From positions 40,337 through 104,336 of the forward strand of contig DFGT01000008.1 of the NCBI GenBank assembly GCA_002371265.1: DNA of 64,000 bases, written 5' to 3'. Both the position numbers and the translations under genes were made by a program. Source of the stretch: Bacteroidales bacterium UBA3743 (lineage in GTDB: Bacteria > Bacteroidota > Bacteroidia > Bacteroidales > Paludibacteraceae). A model generated the notes under the pieces. The model searched no databases and was not told the origin of the DNA. It saw nothing but the letters and a program-made list of their open reading frames with translations. Of this stretch, positions 8,310 to 17,238 are shown one piece after another; the stretch's first letter is position 1; every line of letters starts with the position of its first letter.

Positions 8310-10535
8310 ATGTTAAATGTAATTACAAAATCGGTCAAGCTCCCTGACGGCAGAGAGATTACGATCGAGACAGGCAAATTAGCTAAGCAGGCCGACGGAG
8401 CAGTCGTAGTTCGCCTTGGCAAGACAATGTTGCTAGCGACAGTCTGTACAGCAACTGACGCAGTGCCTGGCACAGATTTTATGCCGTTGACAGTAGAATA
8501 CAAGGAAAAATACGGAGCCTACGGCCGTTTCCCTGGTGGTTTCACAAAGAGAGAGGGTAAGGCATCCGACTATGAGATACTTACTGCCCGTTTGGTGGAC
8601 CGTGCTTTGCGTCCTTTATTCCCAGACGATTACCATGCAGAGACATTCGTAAACGTATTGATGATTTCAGCTGACGGTGTCGACCAGCCAGACAGTTTGG
8701 CAGGACTTGCAGCTTCTGCGGCATTGGCAGTGTCTGACATTCCATTCAACGGACCAATTTCAGAGGTTCGTGTGATCTTGAAGGATGGCAAATTCATCAT
8801 CAACCCTACATTCGAGCAGATGAAGGGCAACGACCTTGACATCATGGTAGCCGCAACATATGAGAACATCATGATGGTTGAGGGTGAGATGAACGAGGTT
8901 TCAGAGGCTACAATGCTTGAGGCATTGAAGGTGGCTCACGAAGCAATCAAGACAGCATGTCTTGTTCAGAAAGAGTTGACTGAGGCTGTAGGCAAGACAG
9001 TTAAGCGTGAGTACAACCACGAAGACAACGATGAGGATTTGAAGAAGGATGTATGGGCTAAGTGTTACGACAAAGCTTACGCATTCGCAACTTCAGCAAA
9101 TACAGACAAGCACGACCGTGAGGCTAAGTTCCGCAGCGTAAAGGAGGAGTACATCGCGTCTCTAAACCTTTCAGACGACGAGCTTGAGGCTAAGGCAGGC
9201 ATGATCGACAGATACTACCACGCAGTAGAGAAAGAGGCTATGCGTCGTTCTATCCTAGATGAGGGCAAGCGTCTTGACGGACGTAAGACAACAGAGATCC
9301 GTCCTATCTGGTGTGAGGTAGACTATTTGCCAGGAGCACACGGTTCAGCCATCTTCACACGTGGAGAGACACAGTCGTTGACTACTTGTACATTGGGAAC
9401 AAAGCAGGATGAGAAGCTTGTCGATGACGTTTTGAATCAGGGCAAGGAGAGATTCCTTCTTCACTACAACTTCCCTCCATTCTCGACAGGTGAGGCTAAG
9501 GCACAGAGAGGTGTCGGACGTCGTGAGATCGGTCACGGTCACTTGGCATGGCGTGCACTTAAGGGAATGATTCCTGAAGATTATCCATACTGCGTACGCG
9601 TAGTTTCAGATATCATGGAGAGTAACGGTTCTTCATCAATGGCAACAGTTTGCGCTGGTACACTTTCATTGATGGATGCCGGAGTTAAGATCAAGAAGCC
9701 AGTTGCAGGTATCGCGATGGGACTTATCGCAGACGGTGGAAACTGCTACGGCAAGTATGCAATCCTTTCAGATATCCTTGGAGACGAGGATCACCTAGGA
9801 GATATGGACTTCAAGGTGACTGGTACAAAGGATGGTATCACAGCGACACAGATGGATATCAAGGTAGACGGATTGTCGTACGAGGTTATCGAGAAGGCAC
9901 TTGCACAGGCTAAGGAAGGAAGACTTCATATCCTAGGCAAGATTCTCGAGACAATTCCAGAGGTACGTCCAGATCTTAAGGAGCATGCACCACGCATCGT
10001 CACTATGGATATTCCTAAGGAGCTTATCGGTGCAGTGATCGGACCTGGCGGAAAGATCATCCAGGATATTCAGGAGAAGTCTGGCGCTGTAGTTTCTATC
10101 GATGAGGTAGACGGTAAGGGACACATCGAAGTAAGTGCTTCCAACAAGACAGCTATCGACGCAGCATTGAGCAGAATCAAGGCAATCGTAGCAGTTCCAG
10201 AGGTTGGCGAGACATACGACGCAAAGGTTAAGAGCATCATGCCATACGGAGCATTCGTAGAGTTTATGCCAGGTAAGGAAGGACTTCTTCACATCTCAGA
10301 AATCGAGTGGAAGAGATTCGAGACTATGGAGCAGACAGGCATCAAGGAAGGAGACACAATCTCAGTCAAGCTTCTTGACATCGACCAGAAGAGTGGCAAG
10401 TTCAAGCTATCACACAAAGCATTGCTTCCACGTCCTGAGAGAGTTGAGGGAGAGCGTCCAGAGAGAGGCGACCGTCCAGAGCGTCCTCACCACCATCACC
10501 ACAATAACAACAATGGTGGCGGAGACCAAGGATAA
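8310..10535 (+). CDS. pnp: Polyribonucleotide nucleotidyltransferase (PNPase)
   Basis: A 741-residue phosphorolytic 3'-5' exoribonuclease that degrades mRNA, normally as a trimer. It has two RNase PH domains (about 15-240 and 320-550; the second contains [15 protein letters not shown] and the acidic [16 protein letters not shown] active-site region), a KH domain ([20 protein letters not shown], about 565-620) and an S1 domain ([17 protein letters not shown], about 635-700). The C-terminal tail is low-complexity: Arg/Glu/Pro repeats, then five His and four Asn, then GGGDQG. Codon use is strongly biased as in highly expressed genes. A terminator follows. Confidence 0.98.
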   Translation: MLNVITKSVKLPDGREITIETGKLAKQADGAVVVRLGKTMLLATVCTATDAVPGTDFMPLTVEYKEKYGAYGRFPGGFTKREGKASDYEILTARLVDRALRPLFPDDYHAETFVNVLMISADGVDQPDSLAGLAASAALAVSDIPFNGPISEVRVILKDGKFIINPTFEQMKGNDLDIMVAATYENIMMVEGEMNEVSEATMLEALKVAHEAIKTACLVQKELTEAVGKTVKREYNHEDNDEDLKKDVWAKCYDKAYAFATSANTDKHDREAKFRSVKEEYIASLNLSDDELEAKAGMIDRYYHAVEKEAMRRSILDEGKRLDGRKTTEIRPIWCEVDYLPGAHGSAIFTRGETQSLTTCTLGTKQDEKLVDDVLNQGKERFLLHYNFPPFSTGEAKAQRGVGRREIGHGHLAWRALKGMIPEDYPYCVRVVSDIMESNGSSSMATVCAGTLSLMDAGVKIKKPVAGIAMGLIADGGNCYGKYAILSDILGDEDHLGDMDFKVTGTKDGITATQMDIKVDGLSYEVIEKALAQAKEGRLHILGKILETIPEVRPDLKEHAPRIVTMDIPKELIGAVIGPGGKIIQDIQEKSGAVVSIDEVDGKGHIEVSASNKTAIDAALSRIKAIVAVPEVGETYDAKVKSIMPYGAFVEFMPGKEGLLHISEIEWKRFETMEQTGIKEGDTISVKLLDIDQKSGKFKLSHKALLPRPERVEGERPERGDRPERPHHHHHNNNNGGGDQG

Positions 10536-10554
10536 TTGATATTTCTTCATATAG

Positions 10555-10586
10555 AAAGGCATCAGAGCAATCTGATGCCTTTTTTG
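10555..10586 (+). terminator. Rho-independent terminator after pnp
   Basis: A perfect 12-bp stem (AAAGGCATCAGA 10555-10566 with 10571-10582), loop GCAA, followed by a T-rich tract. Confidence 0.93.
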
Positions 10587-10590
10587 TTTT

Positions 10591-11072
10591 ATGCGTCTGG
10601 AAGACGCTATCTCTGCGACCCCGTACATACGCAGCGGAGCGTAGTATGTGCGGGGAGATGCAGGGGATGCGGGGATGTGAGGATAGAGAGCCCATGCCCC
10701 CATGCGTCTGGAAGACGCTATCTCTGTAACCCCGTACATACGTAGCGTAGTATGTGCGGGGGATGCAGGGGATGCGAGGGATGTGAGGATAGAGAGCCCA
10801 TGCCCCATGCGTCTGGAAGACGCTATCTCTGTAACCCCGTACATACGCAGCGGAGCGTAGTATGTGCGGGGAGATGCAGGGGATGCGAGGATAGAAAGCC
10901 CATGCCCCATGCGTCTGGAAGACGCTATCTCTGTAACCCCGTACATACACAGCGAAGCGGAGTATGTGCGGGGAGATGCGGTGGATGCGAGGATAGAGAG
11001 CCACAAGATCCAACGCGTCTGGAAGACGCTATCTCTGTACCCCGTACATACGTAGCGTAGCAAAGTATGTGC
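10591..11072 (+). repeat. Five-copy tandem repeat, period about 102-111 bp
   Basis: Copies begin at 10591, 10702, 10807, 10909 and 11013; the last is cut short near 11072. Each unit contains the small palindrome GCGTCTGGAAGACGC, then CCCCGTACATACG and GTATGTGCGGGG as arms of an inverted repeat, then a GATGCGAGGATAGAGAGCC-like tail. Copies differ by small indels and substitutions. Open frames through it on both strands result from the repeat and are not genes. It fills most of the gap between pnp and the next gene; 11073-11268 shows only a weak promoter-like pair (TTTG 11121-11124, TAATTTTC 11145-11152). Confidence 0.9.
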
Positions 11073-11268
11073 ATGGTCATTATCCCCCACCGTCCTTCCA
11101 AACGAAAAATTCAATTATCGTTTGTGTATAAAAAAACTTTTATATAATTTTCCGTTGATTAAACGTACAATGGTCATCCCTATTTTACAAAGATGCGAAA
11201 ATCACACACTTGTATACCGATGATCATTTTTGAAAAAACAAAAGAATTTAATATAAAACTTAAACTAC

Positions 11269-12981
11269 ATGTCTGACTTTAAAATCAAACGCGCTGATGG
11301 CAAAACGCGCGAAATTTCGGGTTACATCTATAGTGCCCCAAACGCAAATGTAAAAAACTTCAGTTCCACACGATATAGTGCGAGCCAACTTCCTAAAAAG
11401 GTCGATTTGCGTCCCTACATGACCAGAGTCGAAGACCAAGGTCAAGTAGGTAGCTGTACTGCCAATGCCGTCGCCGGTGCTTACGAATATCTCGTGAAAA
11501 AGAACCAAGGGTTGGAGGACGACTACGACGTAAGCCGCCTGTTCATCTACTACGGTGCACGTGCTAAACAAGGCAATGAGAAGAAAGATTCAGGCTCGGC
11601 AATTTCCGATGCGGTCTCTCTTCTGGAGGAGACGGGAGCCTGTTCGGAATACACATGGCCATATTCCGAGCAAAAATCTGTGGTGTTTGCCAAACCTAGC
11701 AAAGAAGCTTTTGAAGAGGCAAGCAGACACAAAATCACCGAAGCTGAAATCATTCCGACCACACTCCAGGCGTGGAAAAGCGCTTTAGCTGAAGGATTCC
11801 CTATCATCTTCGGAATATCGCTATTCAAATCATTTGACAATCAGAGGAAAAGAGGTTTCGTGCCCAACCCCTCGTCGACAGAAGCCGCACGTGGTTCACA
11901 TAGCAGCCACGCAATGCTCTGCGTAGGTTATTCAGACGTCGACAGGGTCTTCATCGTCCGCAATTCATGGGGAGACAGATGGGGAGACAAAGGATATTGC
12001 TACATTTCTTACGACTACATCATGAACAAGAAGTATAATCATGGCGACACATGGATTATTCGTGATGCGGAAGAGGTGGAAGGCAACGAAGACTCCTGGT
12101 TTGACGATGACGAGTCTGTATTGACCGATCTAAACGAAGAGTTCGCAAACATGGACGAGGAGACATGGGAAGAGATGAACGAAAGGATGGGAGATTATCC
12201 GTTTCCGCACCGTCTCGGACTACTTTTCACTGCCGCCGCAATTGTGGATGGCGAGTTTTCAGAAGAAGAGCAGGAAGTGGCGATCGAGCATATAGGCAAC
12301 GCATTGGAATTGTTTGGCTATGACGATCTTGATCCTGAAGGAGTGTTTGAATATGCGTCTGAGGTAATTGATGAAAACGAGAATATACTTAACGAGACAG
12401 TCGAACTTTTTGGAGAGTATTTGTCGGGAGAAGCACTTGCCACAATCCTGCAGCAAATGCGAGAGATTGCAGGTGCGGATGAACTAGACGAAGAGGAATC
12501 CGACTTCATCGACACTGTGGAATCAGCTTGGATGGGAGGCGACGACGATGAAGACGAGGATGAGGAAGAATGTGATTGTGATGACGACGAGGAAAGCGAG
12601 TGCGACGAAGATGAAGAAGACGAAGATCTTGATGAGTATGAGACCTTCACCGTCACTTTAGGAGGACCGAATTCAGATGAGCCGTCATACCTTTCCATCT
12701 GTGATCAAGAAGCCTATTCGGAAGATGACGACGACGATTGTCTTGAGAATGTGGAAATCGTCTTTACAGGAACCAAATTCGTGACCGCAAGCAAAGCCAA
12801 AAACGACATTGTGTCCGAGAATGAGAACGAAGCAGAGATCGAGACATTGAAGAAAGGATGCGACTATTCATTCGTCACCAGCACAGGATACGAAGGACGT
12901 ATCATTGTGGAAGACGGTGAGATGGATGGCAAAGACGCAGAGATCGAAGTCACTGTATACTATTGCGAATCAGATGATTAA
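11269..12981 (+). CDS. C1 papain-family peptidase with TerB-like domain and acidic tail
   Basis: A 570-residue protein with no signal peptide, so apparently cytoplasmic. Residues about 40-265 are a C1A cysteine peptidase: oxyanion Gln57 and catalytic Cys63 in DQGQVGSCTANA, His in SHAMLCVGYSD and Asn in RNSWGDRWGDKGYCYISY. There is no obvious inhibitory prodomain. Residues about 305-425 look like a TerB/tellurite-resistance-type helical domain (FTAAAIVDGEFSEEEQEVAI, then GADELDEEESDFI). A stretch of mostly Asp and Glu (about 424-455) leads to a C-terminal domain of unknown type (about 456-570). The mixture suggests a regulated intracellular peptidase, possibly stress or defence related; this role is inferred. 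Confidence 0.82.
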   Translation: MSDFKIKRADGKTREISGYIYSAPNANVKNFSSTRYSASQLPKKVDLRPYMTRVEDQGQVGSCTANAVAGAYEYLVKKNQGLEDDYDVSRLFIYYGARAKQGNEKKDSGSAISDAVSLLEETGACSEYTWPYSEQKSVVFAKPSKEAFEEASRHKITEAEIIPTTLQAWKSALAEGFPIIFGISLFKSFDNQRKRGFVPNPSSTEAARGSHSSHAMLCVGYSDVDRVFIVRNSWGDRWGDKGYCYISYDYIMNKKYNHGDTWIIRDAEEVEGNEDSWFDDDESVLTDLNEEFANMDEETWEEMNERMGDYPFPHRLGLLFTAAAIVDGEFSEEEQEVAIEHIGNALELFGYDDLDPEGVFEYASEVIDENENILNETVELFGEYLSGEALATILQQMREIAGADELDEEESDFIDTVESAWMGGDDDEDEDEEECDCDDDEESECDEDEEDEDLDEYETFTVTLGGPNSDEPSYLSICDQEAYSEDDDDDCLENVEIVFTGTKFVTASKAKNDIVSENENEAEIETLKKGCDYSFVTSTGYEGRIIVEDGEMDGKDAEIEVTVYYCESDD

Positions 12982-13028
12982 ACAGCAGATTATATACAGA
13001 TAATTTGTCATCAAAACCAACAATAACG

Positions 13029-13062
13029 AATCAGCCTCATCTTGAAAAAGGTGGGGCTGATT
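13029..13062 (+). terminator. Terminator-like hairpin after the C1 peptidase gene
   Basis: A 15-bp stem with two G-U pairs (AATCAGCCTCATCTT 13029-13043 with 13048-13062) closed by GAAA. No clear T-run follows, so it may be a Rho-assisted terminator or an mRNA 3' stabiliser. Confidence 0.5.
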
Positions 13063-13186
13063 GGGTATATATATCTATGAAAAATCTTATAGATTTAGTT
13101 TTTTTATTAATTTTGAGATGTTTTTTGTACTCTACAGAGCATACGTCTGGAAATGAGACAGAAATGGTTAATAATATCAAACGTAT

Positions 13187-13793
13187 ATGGGAAATGGAAC
13201 AATAATAAAATACCCTGATTATGTAAAAAGAATTCAAATTACAGGAAAAGATAATTATAGAAATCTTCTTCGTATCAAATTTGAGGATGAGAATGGGGAA
13301 CGGGAAAATGAGTTTATGGCAGTTTGTATGAATCCGAGTAAGGCAAACCTTGAACACTCTGATGACACAGTCAATAAGTTAAAAATATGCATACAAACAA
13401 AAATATGCGTCATACAAACAAAAATATGCGTCAATTGCAATTCTCAACACATACTCAATATATGAAACAGATTCGAAAAATCTGCCTTCTTATAATAATT
13501 TGAAGTCAGATCCGAACAAAACAGAAGAATTTAAGAGAAATATAGAGTTCGTAGTTGATGAAATTTTAAACCTAAAGGGAACTCTGTTATTAGCTTTTGG
13601 AAAAGCCACACGAAAATATATGTATGAAGCACAATTACAAGTTATTGATGCAGCCAAACAAGCAATTTCGAAAAATCAAATCATTGTGAAAAAAATAGAA
13701 GGATATAAATATTATCATCATCCAGAAAGATGCAAATTTAAATTAATAGAAATTAAGGAAGATAAACTAGATGAAAGTAAGAAATATTTGTGA
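13187..13793 (+). pseudogene. Frameshifted DUF1643-family gene
   Basis: Two frames together encode one DUF1643-like protein. The first (ATG 13187, ends 13465) has EFMAVCMNPSKANLEHSDDTVNKL, matching the family's MNPS-x-A...DDxT segment. The second, read from about 13386 to 13793, gives YAYKQKYASIAILNTYSIYE then TDSKNLPSYNNLKSDPNKTE and GTLLLAFGKA, matching the following family region. The break sits at the A5 run 13381-13385, where one base too many (or two too few) separates the frames. A 21-bp in-frame duplication lies directly after it. The family function is unknown; it often accompanies mobile or defence genes. Either a real pseudogene or a homopolymer sequencing error. Confidence 0.8.
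13390..13431 (+). repeat. 21-bp perfect tandem duplication in the DUF1643 gene
   Basis: Two identical adjacent copies (13390-13410 and 13411-13431) begin CATACAAACAAAAATATGCG. The length is a multiple of three, so it adds seven residues without shifting the frame. Confidence 0.9.
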
Positions 13794-13937
13794 AAGCAGC
13801 CTAAAATGAATATTTAATTACATTCCCCGACTCCCCAAGCATCCCCATCCGGATGCTTTTGTTATTCATCGAAATTCTACAAACTGATGACGAAGAAAAT
13901 CCTCGTTATTCAGCACAAATCATGTCTGTCTAAATAA

Positions 13938-13969
13938 TTTGTCCAAGAAATTGAAAATATCTATCTTTG
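13938..13969 (+). promoter_or_regulatory. Promoter of the AAA/PD-(D/E)XK gene
   Basis: TTTG at 13938-13941, 20 bp, TATCTTTG at 13962-13969: a full match to the Bacteroidota consensus, 22 bp before the ATG at 13992. Confidence 0.7.
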
Positions 13970-13991
13970 TGAAAATTAAAAAGTAGAGGTC

Positions 13992-15578
13992 ATGGGCTTA
14001 TATCTGAATCCGAATGCTGATGCGTTTCAAATGGGATTGAACAATGAAATATATGTGGACAAGTCTCTTATTCTGTCTGAACTTAATAAGTTGGTAGGCA
14101 GTCAAGGGAATTTTGTCTGCATGTCCCGTCCACGCCGCTTCGGAAAGAGCATGGTTGGAAACATGATATCTGCCTACTACTCAAAAGGTTGCGACACTCG
14201 TGAGACGTTCAGCCAGATGAAGCTCGGACAAGTGCCTGATTATGATAAATATCTGAACAAAATCAATGTCATCAAACTGGATCTGAACGGATGGTATCAG
14301 AGAGCGATACAAATGAATCGAATAGAATCTCTGTTGACTGATATCCACGAGACTTTGGCAAATGAATTCAGATCTGCTTTTCCAAATTTGACTTTCAACA
14401 AGGGAGTGACATTGGATCAGTGTATTTTGAATGTTTATGCCAATATCGGTGAGAAATTTGTCATAATCATCGATGAATACGACGTTTTGGTGCGTGAACA
14501 GGTTCCACAATCTCTTTTCAATAACTATCTGAGCTTCCTTAACGGACTTTTCAAGGATACTACTCTCCGCCCTGCCATAGCTCTCGCCTACATCACCGGC
14601 ATCATTCCAATAGTCAGGGATAAGGTGCAGTCGAAACTCAATGAGTTCACTGAATACACGATGATCCGTCCTCGTCAATTCGCAGGCATGATTGGATTTA
14701 CAGAGGAGGATGTGAAAGATTTGTGTGAAAAATATGACATGGATTATGACGAGTGCCTAAGATGGTACGACGGATATAAGATGTCCGACACCATACGTGT
14801 TTGCAATCCGCTATCGGTAGTCAGTTCCATCCTCGACCGTGAGTTTGACAGTTACTGGTCGACCACAGGTTCATTTGAGGTACTCCGCGACTATATCCTC
14901 ATGGATTTCGAGGGCATCCGCCAAGACGTGATCAAAATGATTTCAGGAGGAAGTGTGCCAGTAAACGTTCTGAAATTCCAAAACACTCTTGAGAGTGTCA
15001 ACTCTAAAGACAATGTTTTCACATATCTTATCCATCTGGGCTATCTGGCTTATAATCGAGCAGATAAGACATGTTATATTCCCAACGAGGAGGTCCGTAT
15101 CGAGTGGGTCAATTCCATAGAAGATTCCGCTGATTACAAAAAGGTAATGGCTGTGGTCAACGCTTCCAAGAAACTTCTCGATGCCACTGTCGACGGCAAT
15201 GAGGAGGCTGTGGCAAAGGCTCTTGATGCCGCCCACACTGAGGTGACTAATCCGTTGACCTACAATGATGAGCATTGTTTCCAGAGTGCGATCTGTCTGG
15301 CTTACTTTTTCGCCAACACCCGCTACACGCTTGTCAAGGAGCTACCTACTGGCAAAGGATACGCCGACCTGGTGTTGATTCCATACCTGCCTAACATCCC
15401 GGCTATGGTGATAGAGCTGAAGCACAACAAGAGTGCGGGAAGCGCGTTGCGACAGATAAAAGAGAAAAATTATTGTCAGGCTCTCAACCAATACAAAGGC
15501 GACCTGCTTTTCGTAGGCATCAATTATGACGAGAAAACCAAGGAGCATCAATGCAAGATAGAACGTTTGGTGAACTAA
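13992..15578 (+). CDS. AAA-ATPase-like / PD-(D/E)XK nuclease-like protein (DUF1703 type)
   Basis: A 528-residue protein with an AAA-ATPase_like N-terminal domain: IYVDKSLILSELNKL, a Walker A-like segment SRPRRFGKSM, and Walker B FVIIIDEYDVLV near residue 160. The C-terminal about 120 residues match the PDDEXK_9 type, with GKGYADLVLIPY and the core VIELKHNKS. The family occurs in many copies in Bacteroidales and Clostridia genomes; its biological role is not settled (proposed nuclease in mobile-element or defence contexts). It has its own consensus promoter and a terminator, so it is monocistronic. Confidence 0.88.
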   Translation: MGLYLNPNADAFQMGLNNEIYVDKSLILSELNKLVGSQGNFVCMSRPRRFGKSMVGNMISAYYSKGCDTRETFSQMKLGQVPDYDKYLNKINVIKLDLNGWYQRAIQMNRIESLLTDIHETLANEFRSAFPNLTFNKGVTLDQCILNVYANIGEKFVIIIDEYDVLVREQVPQSLFNNYLSFLNGLFKDTTLRPAIALAYITGIIPIVRDKVQSKLNEFTEYTMIRPRQFAGMIGFTEEDVKDLCEKYDMDYDECLRWYDGYKMSDTIRVCNPLSVVSSILDREFDSYWSTTGSFEVLRDYILMDFEGIRQDVIKMISGGSVPVNVLKFQNTLESVNSKDNVFTYLIHLGYLAYNRADKTCYIPNEEVRIEWVNSIEDSADYKKVMAVVNASKKLLDATVDGNEEAVAKALDAAHTEVTNPLTYNDEHCFQSAICLAYFFANTRYTLVKELPTGKGYADLVLIPYLPNIPAMVIELKHNKSAGSALRQIKEKNYCQALNQYKGDLLFVGINYDEKTKEHQCKIERLVN

Positions 15579-15616
15579 TAAGGATAGATGGTCATTCCAC
15601 CGTCGCCAACATAATT

Positions 15617-15653
15617 AAAAATCCGTGACTGAATTTCAATCACGGATTTTTTT
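15617..15653 (+). terminator. Rho-independent terminator (dispersed hairpin copy 1)
   Basis: The stem AAATCCGTGA/TCACGGATTT (15618-15628 with 15640-15650) is followed by T-rich sequence. Its core CCGTGACTGAA...TTCAATCACGG recurs at 17144-17172 and 26726-26752. It lies between convergent genes and may act in both directions. Confidence 0.85.
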
Positions 15654-15680
15654 CGTTAATTCAATAATATGGCGACGCAA

Positions 15681-17045
15681 TTAATAAATCATCATCGCCA
15701 GTGCGTAACCCACAATACATGACACCGTCACACTGATAAGTCCAGGCATCATGAATGAGTGGTTCAACAGATATTTTCCAATCACAGTTGTGCCAGAGCG
15801 GTCGAAATTCACCGTCGCAATATCTGACGGATAATTAGGAATGAAGAAATATCCGTAGACTGATGGCAGAAGTCCCAGCAACACTGGTCCAGGAATGCCC
15901 AGAGAATATGCGAGCGGAAGCATCGACACGACCACCGCCCCCTGCGAATTAATAAGCACTGACACTGCAAAGAAAACGAGTGCTATCGCCCATGGATATT
16001 GCTCCACTATGCTGCCCAACGCCTCTTTCATCTCTCCCAAATAATTTCCGAAATATGTGTCGGCAAGCCATGCGATTCCATATATGGCGACGACGGCGAC
16101 CATTCCCGACTGCCAAACCGAACCCTGCATCGCTTTTTTAGGCTCTGCTTTTGCGACGAGAATCATCAACGCTGCTGCGGCAATCATCACTATCTGGATT
16201 ATGATGTTCATTCCAATAGGAGTGAGTTTCTCAACGCCATTCTTCACCACCGGAAATGAAGGACGTATGTCGTGACCGATAATCTGACAAACGGAGAACA
16301 ACACGATCAAAGCGAGAGCACCCAAGAAGATGTAGACACTCCATTTTGCCTCTTTGCTGATCTCTTTGTCAAGCAATGTGGCATTGTTACCATACATGTA
16401 TTTATACATTTCAGGATCTTTGCAACGTGCCTGGAATTGAGGATCCTTATCAAGATCCAATCCTCGTTTGTAAGACGCTGCCGCCGCGCTCATCAATCCG
16501 CACAGACAAGCTGGAATTGTGATAGCTATCACTTCAAGGTTGCTGATCTCAAAACCAGACGCATGGGAGATAGTCACAAACGACGCTACAGCCGCTGCAA
16601 TAGGCGAACATGTGATACCAACCTGACTCGCAATAGAGGCCACACCACATGGTCGCTCCGGACGGATACCTTGTTTTAACGAGATATCACAGATGATAGG
16701 CATAAGTGTATAAACGACATGCCCTGTGCCGACCATCACAGTCAAAAAGAAAGTGCATATAGGAGCAAGGAACGTGATGCTGCTTGGACGACTTCTCAAA
16801 ACCTTTTCCGCCAACTGTATCATCCAGTCCATACCACCTGCCGCCTGAAGCATACCTGCACATGTGACTGCTGCTATAATAATATAGATAACATCTGTGG
16901 GAGGTGTACCAGGTTTCAGATTAAAACCTAAAACGAGGATCGCCAGACCTATACCAGAAATGGCACCGAGTGCCAATGAACCGTATCTTGAGCCGACATA
17001 AAGTGCCAACAATACGACCAATAATTGAATAATCATTAATATCAT
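15681..17045 (-). CDS. dcuB: Anaerobic C4-dicarboxylate transporter, DcuA/DcuB family
   Basis: A 454-residue inner-membrane protein with about 10-12 hydrophobic helices. It has typical family segments: AAGGMDWMIQLAEKVLRS, TFLAPICTFFLTVMVGTGHV, RPERPCGVASIASQVGIT and the C-terminal SYGLLPSVYGYFFIPNYPSD-like region (here GLLPSVYGYFFIPNYPSDIA). The family exchanges fumarate, succinate, malate and aspartate during anaerobic growth, which fits fumarate respiration in Bacteroidales. DcuA and DcuB cannot be separated by eye; the symbol is a family-level choice. An ATG at 17036 is an alternative start. Confidence 0.9.
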   Translation of the reverse strand: MILMIIQLLVVLLALYVGSRYGSLALGAISGIGLAILVLGFNLKPGTPPTDVIYIIIAAVTCAGMLQAAGGMDWMIQLAEKVLRSRPSSITFLAPICTFFLTVMVGTGHVVYTLMPIICDISLKQGIRPERPCGVASIASQVGITCSPIAAAVASFVTISHASGFEISNLEVIAITIPACLCGLMSAAAASYKRGLDLDKDPQFQARCKDPEMYKYMYGNNATLLDKEISKEAKWSVYIFLGALALIVLFSVCQIIGHDIRPSFPVVKNGVEKLTPIGMNIIIQIVMIAAAALMILVAKAEPKKAMQGSVWQSGMVAVVAIYGIAWLADTYFGNYLGEMKEALGSIVEQYPWAIALVFFAVSVLINSQGAVVVSMLPLAYSLGIPGPVLLGLLPSVYGYFFIPNYPSDIATVNFDRSGTTVIGKYLLNHSFMMPGLISVTVSCIVGYALAMMIY

Positions 17046-17130
17046 AACGGTAGAAATTTAAATTCGCATTATCAAATATCATCAATTTATATCAAAACAC
17101 AAAATTTAAACACGACAAATTATCGGTTGT

Positions 17131-17172
17131 TCACAAATAAAAACCTCCGTGACTGAAATTCAATCACGGAGG
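17131..17172. repeat. Dispersed terminator hairpin, copy 2
   Basis: Stem CCTCCGTGA/TCACGGAGG (17144-17152 with 17164-17172) preceded by TTCACAAATAAAAA. Nearly the same 40 bp occurs at 26712-26752. It lies between dcuB and the peptide-export operon, downstream of the latter. Confidence 0.8.
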
Positions 17173-17238
17173 ATAATGGAGAATGATTTAATAAATCAAT
17201 ATTAGGAAAACATACAAATCAACATTCAAAATCAGTCG

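Noticed and set aside
10591..11072. CRISPR array
   Set aside because: The whole period of about 105 bp is conserved; there are no variable spacers of uniform length and no cas genes.
10402..11114. Overlapping open frames on both strands across the tandem repeat
   Set aside because: They translate the repeat unit in several frames with period-length repetition and overlap the pnp end; no start context or known family.
12318..12698. Serine-rich open frame on the minus strand
   Set aside because: It is the antisense shadow of the Asp/Glu-rich stretch of the C1 peptidase gene.
13005..13205. 66-codon frame before the DUF1643 gene
   Set aside because: It starts inside the terminator-like hairpin, has no recognisable features and overlaps the start of the DUF1643 frame.
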